Assembly: GCA_949825025.1 (NCBI GenBank)
Contig: OX463779.1
Coordinates: 36,900,203-36,964,202, forward strand
Length of the DNA stretch: 64,000 bases
Source of the DNA: Siphlonurus alternatus
Taxonomy: Eukaryota; Arthropoda; Insecta; Ephemeroptera; Siphlonuridae
Direction: 5' to 3'
Made by a program: the position numbers and the translations under genes. The notes beneath the pieces are model-generated. The model did not search any database, was not told the origin of the DNA, and saw only the letters and a list, made by a program, of their open reading frames with translations. Shown here one piece after another: positions 55,407-64,000 of this stretch. Position 1 is the first letter of the stretch. Every line of letters begins with the position of its first letter.

Positions 55407-56238
55407 ATTTAGACATTATTTAGGTTTTAAATAAATTCAATCACATTCGCAATGGTTATTTGTTTACTCTTCTTGCCTAGCACAATTTCATAACTTTTTC
55501 ATGACAATGATTAATGTTATACGTAATTTAACGATAAATCTCTGTTACTGCTGGAGTCAATGAATATTTCCCTGCAAACGAATCGAATGAATTTTTTTTT
55601 TTAAAAATCGAGAATGTTCTAAAACTTAATCGCTTATGGTTTGAGCAAATTCAGTCTTGCAGTTTTCTTACAACAGCTCCATTTCCGGTTTTCGTCCATA
55701 AGGCCAATGTGAAACTTCTACCTCAGTTTTCACAAAACTGATAAGACAGATTTGCTTCAAAATTTATATGCCACCTATTGATGGTGAGTTCTAACAAGTC
55801 CCCTGCAAGTCTTGTTACATTCAGGCGCTACGATTACGAGATATCAATCTACTGAGATTCATCAGAGAGCTTTAATTTGAAGAGAGGTAGAATGACCGTG
55901 CTAACTGTATTCCCCTGAATTTTCAAGTTTAACTGGTGGAGTTCTCAGAAAAGTATAAAAATTTTGATACCCGAGAGCTTCTCCTGGCGACATTGCGAGG
56001 GCGCTGACTGTACTTTGTCGGAGTTAACTAAGGGATGATCAGCGCCACCAAGTACTCGCCAGTTGAATTAGTCCCTATATCTACCAAAATGCACTGTTTT
56101 GGTATACGTTTTCTACTTCGCATTCTTGTGTATAGAATCCTATTAGAGGACAAAACATCCCCATAAGCATTCGATCTCTCTTTAATTAAAGCTCTCTGGA
56201 TTCATCCTTAATTTATATTTTTTTTTATTATGTTACAG
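55407..56238. other. Region upstream of the Nop6-like gene
   Basis: Mixed composition. ATTTCCGGTTTTCGTCC near 55,683 contains an ETS-like core and precedes the gene by 0.6 kb. No definite exon. Confidence 0.3.
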
Positions 56239-56266
56239 AAAATATCATATCTTCAGTAGCATTACA
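56239..56266 (+). other. 5' UTR part of the first coding exon of the Nop6-like gene
   Basis: A T-rich tract and TTACAG at 56233-56238 form a good acceptor 28 bp before the ATG. The untranslated first exon is upstream; candidates are the segment near 55,650-55,750 with a TTTCCGG motif, or the CpG-containing segment near 51.5-51.9 kb. Confidence 0.5.
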
Positions 56267-56775
56267 ATGGTGAAAAAATCAAAGAGTCGTCAGGCTCCTG
56301 TGAAAAAAGACAATGAAGAAAATATTCCTGACACAGAGTCTGATCAAGTTGCTGCAGAGACAAACATCACGGCTTCTACAAAGTCAAACGATAGTACAAA
56401 GGTGAAGAAGAGCAAGTCTGCAAAGACAAAATCTATTACAACAGAAGTAGAAGAGTCTGATTCACAAAACAAAAAGTCTTTAAAACGTACCAGACAGAGT
56501 TCAACTGAAGATTTGCTTTCAAAATCCATAAGTAAGAAGGAACAGAAGAAGCTCAAGAAGTCAACAACAAGTGAGCAGGTAGAGGAGGTCACCCCCACGG
56601 AGGAGGCAACTCCAAAACAAAAGAAGAAGAAAATTAAAAAGACGGAAAAGAGTGAGCCATCTGCAGAAGAAACCGCCACATCAACTGAGGCAGTGTCAGT
56701 TCAGAAGAAAGGGAAGGAGAAGAAAGTAAAACCAGTGTCGAGCTACTCACTTTTTGTTGGCAGTGTTCCTTATTC
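56267..56775 (+). CDS. Nop6-like gene, coding exon 1
   Basis: Starts MVKKSKSRQAPVKKD, the first ATG after the acceptor at 56238. Low-complexity basic/acidic, ending in the RRM's first strand (SYSLFVGSVPYS). Donor TC|GTAAGT in phase 2. Confidence 0.9.
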
Positions 56776-59072
56776 GTAAGTTTACCTAAGTTGAATGTTA
56801 CAGCAATAGTTAATCTGAACCCCAGGTGTTTTGGAACATTAAATAAAGAACATTATTACATTTATATTTATTTTATACATGGTATACAGTCTTTCAAGTG
56901 ACATTTTGCACTTGGAATTATATAAATTGTGTAGCTTCCGCTTTCATTTGCAATGGTACAAGGTATATGTAGCTCACAATCAGAAGCGGAACAAGCAAAC
57001 CCTGCATTATTTCTGGACATTTTCAGACGTAAGCTCTTGCTTGAAAAACTGTAGTAATCCATTTTTATTTGTAATAATTTAGTGCCATAATTTACAGCAA
57101 TTTGAAGCTGGTATGGTATTTGATCTGGATACCAGATGTAAAGCTTTACCATTATTTCATTTCAAGATATACCAAAGTGAATACTTTTTTTGCACATTCG
57201 GGTACTTATGAATTATATTGGTTATCCCTGTGGCTCAATATTTTCGTACAATGTCTAACTAATTTACAATGGACAAGTAGCATCAATTTTTTTAATTAGC
57301 CTAATCGAAAGAGGAGGCCGAAAAATACACCTGTGAATCTTTTGAGATTTTTATTCATTCTGCATCATGCCTAAAATGGAGATGTAAAGAGGCCACTTGA
57401 CCGAGAGGCGGCGCCCGTGACGTCATTGAACTGTCCAGTCAAACAAACGATCGTCTATATAACACTTGTAAATAATAAATTAATTGTTGCTTGTTTCCAT
57501 AGCAATGTGGTTGTTTAGAAGCGTTATAAAGTCGATCGTTTGTTTGACCAAACAGTTCAATGACGTCACGGGCGCCGCCTCCAGGTCACGTGACCTCTTT
57601 ACATCTCTATTTTAGGCATGATGCAGTACAGATAAAAATCTAAAAAAATTCACAGGTATTTTTCGACCTCGACCTCTTTCGATTGAGCTAGTAAAAAAGT
57701 TGATGCTACTTGTCCATTAATTATTTAGTTTGAAGAGCGAGTCCCAAAAACCGTTCGTTGATTCAAGCCGGCGCACGGCCGCAGCAGCTGCTGATACGAG
57801 AATCTCCCGTGAATCGGGGGAACATCCTCCTTCTTGTCGTATCACCGGCTGCTGCAGCCTCGTGCCCCGGCTTGAATCAACCAATGGTTTTTGGATTCAC
57901 TTTTAACTAAATAATTAATTGTAAATTAATTATACATCACACGAAACTATTGAGCCACAGGGATACCAAAATAATTCTTAGGTACTGTACCTGAATATGT
58001 AAATAAGAGTATTCACTTTGGTACACTTTTAAGTGAACATGCTAACCAGGATTTTGAATGTTTTGATTATCTCAAATGAATTATTTTAAAATCATCTTTA
58101 AAGTTTAATAATAAATTAGACGCAATCAATCAATATTGTTTTCTTTTGTGTATTTATACCTAAAATTCTTAAAAATGTTAAAATATAATAATTAAAAGTG
58201 TTTTAGTTTTCATAGCTCCGAACTTAATTAACCAGTAACAACTTTTGTCTTCTTGCAGAGCGGAAAAAGAACATTTGGAGAAACATTTCATCAAGGTGGC
58301 TCCTTCTCTGAAGTCTGTTCGTCTGCTAAAAGACAAGGACTCCGGCCAGTCTCGAGGCATCGCCTTCATTGAAGTGTGTGGCGAAAAGGACTACCAGGTG
58401 AGACATAATGCAACTACAGCCTTCACCTTGTGAATTCCCCTCACAAATTAATAGCTTTAGTAGCAATGCATTGTTTGAACATCCATTCTGGGGTGAAAAA
58501 TGTACCTTCTTAAGACTTAAAACTAACAATAAGTAATTATTGTATTTTAATTATTCATAATTTATATTAGAACATTCCTTCTACAAATATATTTTTTCCT
58601 CTTTCGTCATAGTAATAATTCTTTCAAAATAAATTGAAACATGGTGTGATAACTTGCCCATAGTCACTACTTCCCATCAAGTTTAAGTAGACATCGAAAT
58701 ACCTGAAAAATATAAAATTACATATCTCCTATATTTCTAATATTTGGGTATGGGTTGTTCATGTAAAGTTGCGAAATTCTATATCACTAATCAAATGTCT
58801 TGCATTTTTTTATTAATTTATATTTAAATATATGTACAAAGTAATTTATCTTTATCTAGGCAGCACTGAGTCTGGACAAGAGTTTCCTGATGGGTCGTCG
58901 CATCAACGTTGAGTACACTTGTGCCGGCAGCCAGAAAAGTAAGAAGAGAGCTGCCAAGATCCAGGCCAAGAACTGCAAGTTAAAAGCACTACAACGCCGT
59001 GGAATCATAACGCAGACTGCTGCTCAAGCCAGGGCAACGTCGAGAGAGGCTCGTAATGGGTCAAAGAAGTAG
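56267..59072 (+). CDS. Single-RRM nucleolar-type RNA-binding protein, Nop6-like, three coding exons
   Basis: Coding exons 56267-56775, 58259-58397 and 58860-59072 join in phase to 861 nt (286 residues). Residues 1-155 are Lys/Ser/Glu/Thr-rich, with many KK and KSK blocks. One RRM follows: RNP2 is LFVGSV, RNP1 is SRGIAFIEV, and the domain ends MGRRINVEYTCAGSQKSKKR. A basic helical tail follows (AKIQAKNCKLKALQRRGI). The pattern of one RRM followed by a GR-INVE-TAGG-like strand and K/R-rich tail is that of Nop6-type proteins, which in yeast act in small-subunit ribosome biogenesis in the nucleolus. Function here is inferred. RBM34, with two RRMs, is a less good fit. A TTACAG acceptor at 56233-56238 shows an upstream untranslated exon. 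Confidence 0.88.
57170..58023. mobile_element. Nested palindromic elements in intron of the Nop6-like gene
   Basis: Outer arms TACCAAAGTGAATAC and GTATTCACTTTGGTA bound 854 bp, with further paired blocks (GGTTATCCCTGTGGCTCAATA and mirror). Inside are two more hairpins: 57,272-57,718 (GGACAAGTAGCATCAA and mirror, TGACGTCA in each arm) and 57,718-57,917 (AATTATTTAGTT and mirror, around a GC-rich core). Confidence 0.8.
57272..57718. mobile_element. Palindromic element, same family as 4,615-5,088
   Basis: CGAAAGAGGAGGCCGAAAAAT, GCATCATGCCTAAAATGGAG and a TGACGTCAT block appear in the same order as in the 4.6-kb copy, and in mirror in the other arm. Confidence 0.78.
58259..58397 (+). CDS. Nop6-like gene, coding exon 2 (RRM core)
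   Basis: AEKEHLEKHFIKVAPSLKSV, then RLLKDKDSGQSRGIAFIEV; helix 1 to RNP1 of the RRM. Acceptor CTTGCAG, donor CAG|GTGAGA, leaving in phase 0. Confidence 0.92.
58860..59072 (+). CDS. Nop6-like gene, terminal exon
   Basis: Begins AALSLDKSFLMGRRINVEYT, the last RRM helix and strand, then a basic tail of about 45 residues ending RNGSKK and TAG. Acceptor ATCTAG. No canonical AATAAA seen between the stop and the palindromic element at 59,306. Confidence 0.9.
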   Translation, partial: AALSLDKSFLMGRRINVEYTCAGSQKSKKRAAKIQAKNCKLKALQRRGIITQTAAQARATSREARNGSKK

Positions 59073-59305
59073 TGAGGACCAACAGTGCTTTATTATCTCA
59101 TAATTAGCTGATGACTAGCAAGCTGTCAGCAAAAAAATTCTGGAGTGCAAGTTTGCATTTTGTTTTTCAAGTGTTTATAAACCATGGACATAGTGTTTTG
59201 AAATTAATACAGTACATTTTATCTGAACTATAATATTAGTGTCAGGAAAATTTTTTTAACTTTATATTTTTTTCTTATTTTTTGTTTTATTTGTAAAATA
59301 TTAAA

Positions 59306-59692
59306 GGGTAAGATAACGCAAAACATAAATTGTTGTAGTCCCATTTGATTAACATGTAAACCTTAGCAACCTCATAATAATTCTGATTTTTTTTTTTTTT
59401 TTAGAGACAGTTCTTAGCACCAAAAAAATGTGGAAAAAATTTCAAAACAATCGGACGATCCAATTTTTTAAAATTAATTTATTAGTTTAGGTCTCAATGG
59501 TAAAGCCCTATACTGAAAATTTAAAAAATTAATTTAAAAAAATTGGATCATTCAATTGTTTTGAAATTTTTTCCACATTTTTTTGGTGCTAAGAACTGTC
59601 TCTCAAAAAAATCAGAATTATTATGAGGTTGCTAAGGTTTACATGTTAATCAAATGGGACTACAACAATCGATTGTCCTCGTTATCTTACCC
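59306..59692. mobile_element. TTAA-type MITE, family 2
   Basis: GGGTAAGATAACGCAAAAC at the left, GTTATCTTACCC at the right followed by TTAA (59693-59696). The left flank is TTAAA, one base shifted. Closely matches 31,895-32,285. Confidence 0.85.
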
Positions 59693-59840
59693 TTAATTGT
59701 TAATTCTTAACAAATTTATAGTTTTGTACTTGCTGCCTGCCTGCAAACATCTAAATAAAAAAAACACAGAAATAATATCTGCAATAATGTTTTATATACA
59801 GTATTTTAAAATCTAATATCTACAGCACTAACAACTGTAA

Positions 59841-60112
59841 GGGTAAGATAACACAAATCAGCGGATAGACGTAGTCCCATTTGATTAACATGTAACCTTA
59901 GCAACCTCATAAAAATTCTGATTATTGTTTTGGTTTTTTTTTAAGATACAGTCCTTAACACTGATTGTTTTGAAATTTTTTCTGCAACTTCTTGGTGCTA
60001 AAGGTCGTCTCACCAAAAAACAAAAAAAAAAACAAAAATATGAGGTTACTAAGGTTTACATGTTAATCAAATGGGATTACGTCGATCAGCTGTTCTGTTA
60101 CCTTTACTTACG
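59841..60112. mobile_element. Degraded family 2 MITE
   Basis: GGGTAAGATAACACAAATCAG at the left; the right end is broken (GTTACCTTTACTTAC). Keeps CCCATTTGATTAACATGTAA and its mirror, but lacks about 100 bp of the family interior. Confidence 0.65.
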
Positions 60113-60781
60113 GTACCTTTTATACGTACAGTGGCCGCATGGAACATCGAGTCCTAACGCCAAAGCAAATTTATCAATCAATACTTACGGTACCCTTAAA
60201 AGCATTTTCAAGATGATTTGTAGCTATAGAATTACCAGTTTTGAAATCCATTTCCAGTATTATCTTTCTGTGCATAAGGTTTTAATTTAAGTACTGATAA
60301 TTATCATCACCATGCAGTATCTGCATGGTATCAGTATCTGAAAAGAAAATACTTGTGTAAATTTAAGTTTGGTTTCTTAAGCTGTGTATTAATTAACTTT
60401 CTTTACACTGCTGACAAGGTTAGAAATATCTCTATAGTATAAGAAAAAGAAACACGGTTAGTAAGTTTGATTATAATTTAATTTGCTTGGAAAATAGTTT
60501 AACAAGATATTAATATTTTTTTTAAAGAAAAAAATCCTTATTATATAATAAGGAAAAGGAACAAAACTACAACATTAATAGAACAACCCTTAGGAGTATT
60601 AATTAACTATTTTGTGTGATTGATTTTTATATATATATTTTTTTATCTTAACAATTAACCAAAAAAATCGACCATGGAATATAACAAACAAGAAAGGGGA
60701 ACAAACTTTACATGATCCTATAATATAGATATGCTAGTAAATACAAGTATTTGTGCCTAGCAGTCTAGAACATGACCTTAA

Positions 60782-61126
60782 GGGTAAGGTAACGCCACCA
60801 ATGTTAAAAAAAATCCCTCACAAAAATTCTGAAAAAAATTTAAAATGTTCTCCTCTATACCCCCTATCAGTACCTAAAATATCAGGTATACAAATACGAT
60901 CTAGTTTTTGAGTTATAAATTTTTAAAGTTGACTACTTTAACATGGAGAAATGAAACTCCCATGTTAAATTGGTCAACTTTAAAAATTCATAACTCAAAA
61001 ACTAGATCGTATTTGTATACCTGATATTTTAGCTACTGATAGGGGGTGTAGAGGAGAACATTTTAAATTTTTTTCAGAATTTTTGTGAGAGGGATTTTTT
61101 TTAACATTGGTGGCGTTACCTTACCC
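60782..61126. mobile_element. TTAA-flanked palindromic MITE, family 1 (copy E)
   Basis: TTAA at 60778-60781 and 61127-61130; TIR as copy A, 345 bp, hairpin throughout. Confidence 0.9.
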
Positions 61127-61347
61127 TTAATCCATCATAACATTCAACAGCCTATCTTGAATTTTAAAAATAGGACCCCCTTTTTAGCCATTTGATTGAA
61201 CTGAGAAGTTACTACCAATTAAGTTACACCCACCATCAAGAAATCCACATAACTGCGGAATGACTCAGAGCTGTATAAATCATTAATTTATACAAGAGGC
61301 AGCTAGATGCAAAACCAGACAATTTAGGATTAAAAGTTACTTTTTAA

Positions 61348-61742
61348 GGGTAAGGTAACACGGATCAGCTGACCCAATGCTAAAAAAATCCAACACATGA
61401 AAATTATAAAAAAAAAAAAATAATAATAATAATAAAATGTTCTCCTCTTCGTCCCCTATCAGTGGCTAAAATATCAGGTACACAAATTCAATCGCGTTTT
61501 TTAGTTATGAATTTTTAAAGTTGGCTAATTTAACATGGAAGTTTGAGTTTTCCATGTTAAAGCAGTCAAATTTAAAAATTTATAACTAAAAAACTAGCTC
61601 GAATTTGTATACCTGATATTTTAGACAATTTTAGCCACTGATAGGGGATGAAGAGGAGAACATTTTTTTTTTTTTTTTTTCATACTTTTCATTTGTGGGA
61701 TTTTTTTTAGCATTGGGTCAGCTGATCCGTGTTACCTTACCC
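61348..61742. mobile_element. TTAA-flanked palindromic MITE, family 1 variant (copy F)
   Basis: GGGTAAGGTAACACGGATCAG at the left and mirror at the right; TTAA at 61344-61347 and 61743-61746. Keeps the AAAATGTTCTCCTC and GTTGGCTAATTTAACATGG blocks but has its own subterminal GATCAGCTGACCCAATG. Confidence 0.87.
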
Positions 61743-62104
61743 TTAAGCACACCAGAAAGTGGAGTTCTCATCAGAAAGTATAATTGCCTGGTATTGTCAG
61801 TCTCGTTCATATAATATATATATTTTTTTAAGGAAATAATTAATATATACATATAGAACTGTCAGGTTATCTATTTAACTGCATTTGATTGCCTTTTTCT
61901 TAAAAAAAAAAATAATAAAAAAAAAATATTTACACATATAGGCTATAATTTTATTTATTTTTTATTAAATAGTTTGTCCCCCTATAAATACTAGAGCAAC
62001 ACACAAAGTAGCGCTAAATATATAATAAGTGAGAACAAAATATTGTTATAATAAAGATTGCTTACTCTTTGGTTAACTAGATAATAGATTCTAGCTAACA
62101 CTGG

Positions 62105-62622
62105 CACTCGCCTGTCCGAGAGTGACTAGACAACCCCAACTTTTGACTCAAGTATTTACATCTTTTTTTTTTTTTTTTTTATTTCACACCGATGGGAAAG
62201 CTAGCTAGCAAATCAAATACTAAATTACACAGTAGTTATATTTTTTGACATTATCATAGGAGCATATCACAATTTAAGAGCACAAAGTTTATGCTCTTTC
62301 TAAACATTAGTTATGACTTGATTTTTTTGCTACCTATAAAATTATCATGACTAAATTTAGTATTTTTTAAAGGATACAAGAAATTGTGTAGCTATCTGAT
62401 TTAAGAAGTGCTATAAATAAAAATAAATAAAGCTAACAGTAATAAATTAGTAAAAATTTGACTAAAAATTTAAATTTTAAAAAAAAATGTAAATACTGTA
62501 TTAATAAAATTGCATAATGCATTATAATTAAAAAAATTGTGGTCCACATTTGTGCTTTGTTAAATTTATCAATTTCTGAATCCTAATTATAATTGCTAGG
62601 GGTGGCTCGGACAGGTGAGTTG
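62105..62622. mobile_element. Possible TIR element
   Basis: GCACTCGCCTGTCCGAG near 62,107 and CTCGGACAGGTGAGTT near 62,606 are inverted with two mismatches. The interior is AT-rich. No target duplication recognised. Confidence 0.45.
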
Positions 62623-63385
62623 ACCAGTCAGGAACAAAAACAACAATGACAACGACGCAGAGCTGCTGGACAGATGGTTGGCGAGCGCCTTGAGCGTTGG
62701 AGGGCACCGTTTAACGCGGCGGCAGAGGCCACAGAAATAAAAGTACTGTCATGGTATTATTGCTCACTTTTCTCTTTCCCACTAGACTTTTCTTTTTATA
62801 TTCTCCAGTAATAAAGGTAGATTTACATGAAACAATCAAATTGTCAACTTAACATTTCTCAAGAAAAAGACTCTAGGAAAACATTGTTATGTTATTTGAT
62901 TTTGACATCAGTCAGCTTGGTCATAAGAGTAGGTCAAATTTAACCTTCCCTCCCACTAATAAGCTTTCCTTGTTTTATGCCCCTCACCCTCTCAAAGGTT
63001 TTGTGGGCACCATATGGTATATGTCACTGGCTGGGTAATGAGTATCATTGTCCCATACTAACACTGTTTGACAAATTATGTAAATCAACCTTTAATTTTT
63101 ATAAACAATAGTACAGGAGAACAAAAAAATACAAGTGAGACAGCTCTGTTTAACAGTTCGTTGAAAATGCAATGTAAAATACTCAACTTGCAATATTGAA
63201 AAAGAAACTTATAATAATTTCTTCATCATGTTGATGAATGAAATTCCAATTTAATTGTCTATGTTCTTATGCAAGTTACAGCTGTGCAATGCATTAATAA
63301 AGTAAGCTGTCTTATATTTTCTTTTATTATTATCAAACTTAAGTTAAATATAAATAAAATCTCTTAAAAATGGCTAAACTATTCT
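62623..63385. other. Intergenic with one GC-rich patch
   Basis: A GC-rich patch at about 62,645-62,740 is open in several frames on both strands, but no motif or splice pair decides between them. The rest is AT-rich. Confidence 0.25.
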
Positions 63386-63640
63386 ATGGCCTCAACCCTG
63401 CAGCTGCCCATAAACATTCACATTATAGAAGTGGTAGTAAAAAACAATGGAATAGAAACCACAGAGTATGTTGTTAAGTTTGTGCTGAGCTGTGATTGGT
63501 CTGCTACAGTAGCAGAACATTCTCGCGAATTGTTAGGACGGGGGAGGGTTGGGGGGAAATTGTCCTCGGCAGCAAGAAATGCATTCAGTTCAACATTATC
63601 GAAATCCATCAAGGTAGAGCATATAGCAAGGTAAAATATG
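63386..63640. other. GC-elevated segment with possible exon or promoter, unassigned
   Basis: Around 63,475-63,615 GC rises and both strands are open. It contains a CCAAT-type GATTGG, TCTCGCGA, and on the minus strand an ATG at 63612 opening MDFDNVELNAFLAAED. On the plus strand a possible donor (AAG|GTAAAA) follows. It could be a first exon or promoter, but I recognise no protein family. Confidence 0.2.
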
Positions 63641-63872
63641 AATAATACTGATAGAAGAGGAAATAGGACCAACAATCAGACGAGAAAACTGAAATTTTGT
63701 ATTAATTTCTTTTTTCTGTTTATAACAGCATTTTTATACTACAAATTACCATCTAATTGTAGTTTTAGAAATTTGAAAAATTACCAAAAATTTATTGTAG
63801 CTTCATTTTTTTTTTTTTTTTTTTTATTTATTTAATGTTGCTCCACCCCCGGACATTGTAAGAAGGGTATGC

Positions 63873-64000
63873 TCAGGAAGGGTGGGGTGGATATGGCGTG
63901 GGGAGGAGAGCAAATTGCAGTTGTAGAGGATCACTGGGGCCTGTGGGAGGGGCCCCATGGGGATGGTCAGAGCGTCCAGGCATCACTCCAGCCAGCAGCA
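63873..64000 (-). CDS. Partial C-terminal end of an unidentified gene
   Basis: Read on the minus strand, the last 128 bases hold an open frame of 42 codons ending TGA at 63873-63875, rich in Pro, Gly, Leu (VMPGRSDHPHGAPPTGP, FALLPTPYPPHPS). GC content is exon-like, as for the tail exons of PPIP5K. Past the stop come about 40 nt, then ATTAAATAAATAAA and an A-run, consistent with a short 3' UTR. I do not recognise the family, and the rest lies outside the window. Confidence 0.4.
   Translation of the reverse strand, partial: LLAGVMPGRSDHPHGAPPTGPSDPLQLQFALLPTPYPPHPS

Noticed and set aside
62645..62745. Exon in the GC-rich patch
   Set aside because: Several frames on both strands are open, and I found no splice pair or motif to decide.

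Overview
This is a eukaryotic window. It is very AT-rich, with spliced genes, GT-AG introns of up to about 5 kb and many interspersed repeats, and it reads as an intron-rich, repeat-rich invertebrate animal. I cannot place the species. No bacterial, plasmid or organellar gene layout is present. GC content rises sharply in exons, in the ends of hAT-type elements, and in one 3-kb island inside an intron. The main gene, on the minus strand (6,357-39,716), is a complete PPIP5K/VIP-type diphosphoinositol polyphosphate kinase. I reconstructed 26 coding exons whose splice phases all agree, giving 4,320 nt including the stop, or 1,439 residues. The order is an acidic N-terminus, an ATP-grasp inositol-pyrophosphate kinase domain, a histidine-acid-phosphatase-like domain with RHGDRTP, and a long low-complexity tail. 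Its introns hold a 5'-truncated, frameshifted LINE in antisense orientation (about 27,990-29,797), a GC-rich 3.07-kb insertion with tandem subrepeats (13,215-16,288), and many palindromic elements. A second gene, on the plus strand (coding 56,267-59,072, three coding exons, 286 residues), encodes a Lys/Ser/Glu-rich protein with one C-terminal RRM, resembling the Nop6 family of ribosome-biogenesis RNA-binding proteins. An upstream splice acceptor implies a 5' untranslated exon further left. At the right edge the last 128 bases read as the Pro-rich C-terminal end of an unidentified minus-strand gene. Layout: 1-6.3 kb is flank with palindromic elements; 6.3-39.7 kb is PPIP5K; 39.8-56.2 kb is intergenic and dense in transposons; 56.2-59.1 kb is the RRM gene; 59.1-63.8 kb is more palindromic elements; then the partial gene. 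The most striking content is non-coding. At least thirteen element copies or ends, from several families, are flanked by TTAA, and most are inverted repeats over nearly their whole length. In two places neighbouring elements share one TTAA. A 1.9-kb hAT-type element with a perfect 8-bp duplication is nested in one of them. Two clusters, about 10 kb apart, are built from small hairpins with the arm GCTATTCGCAC.
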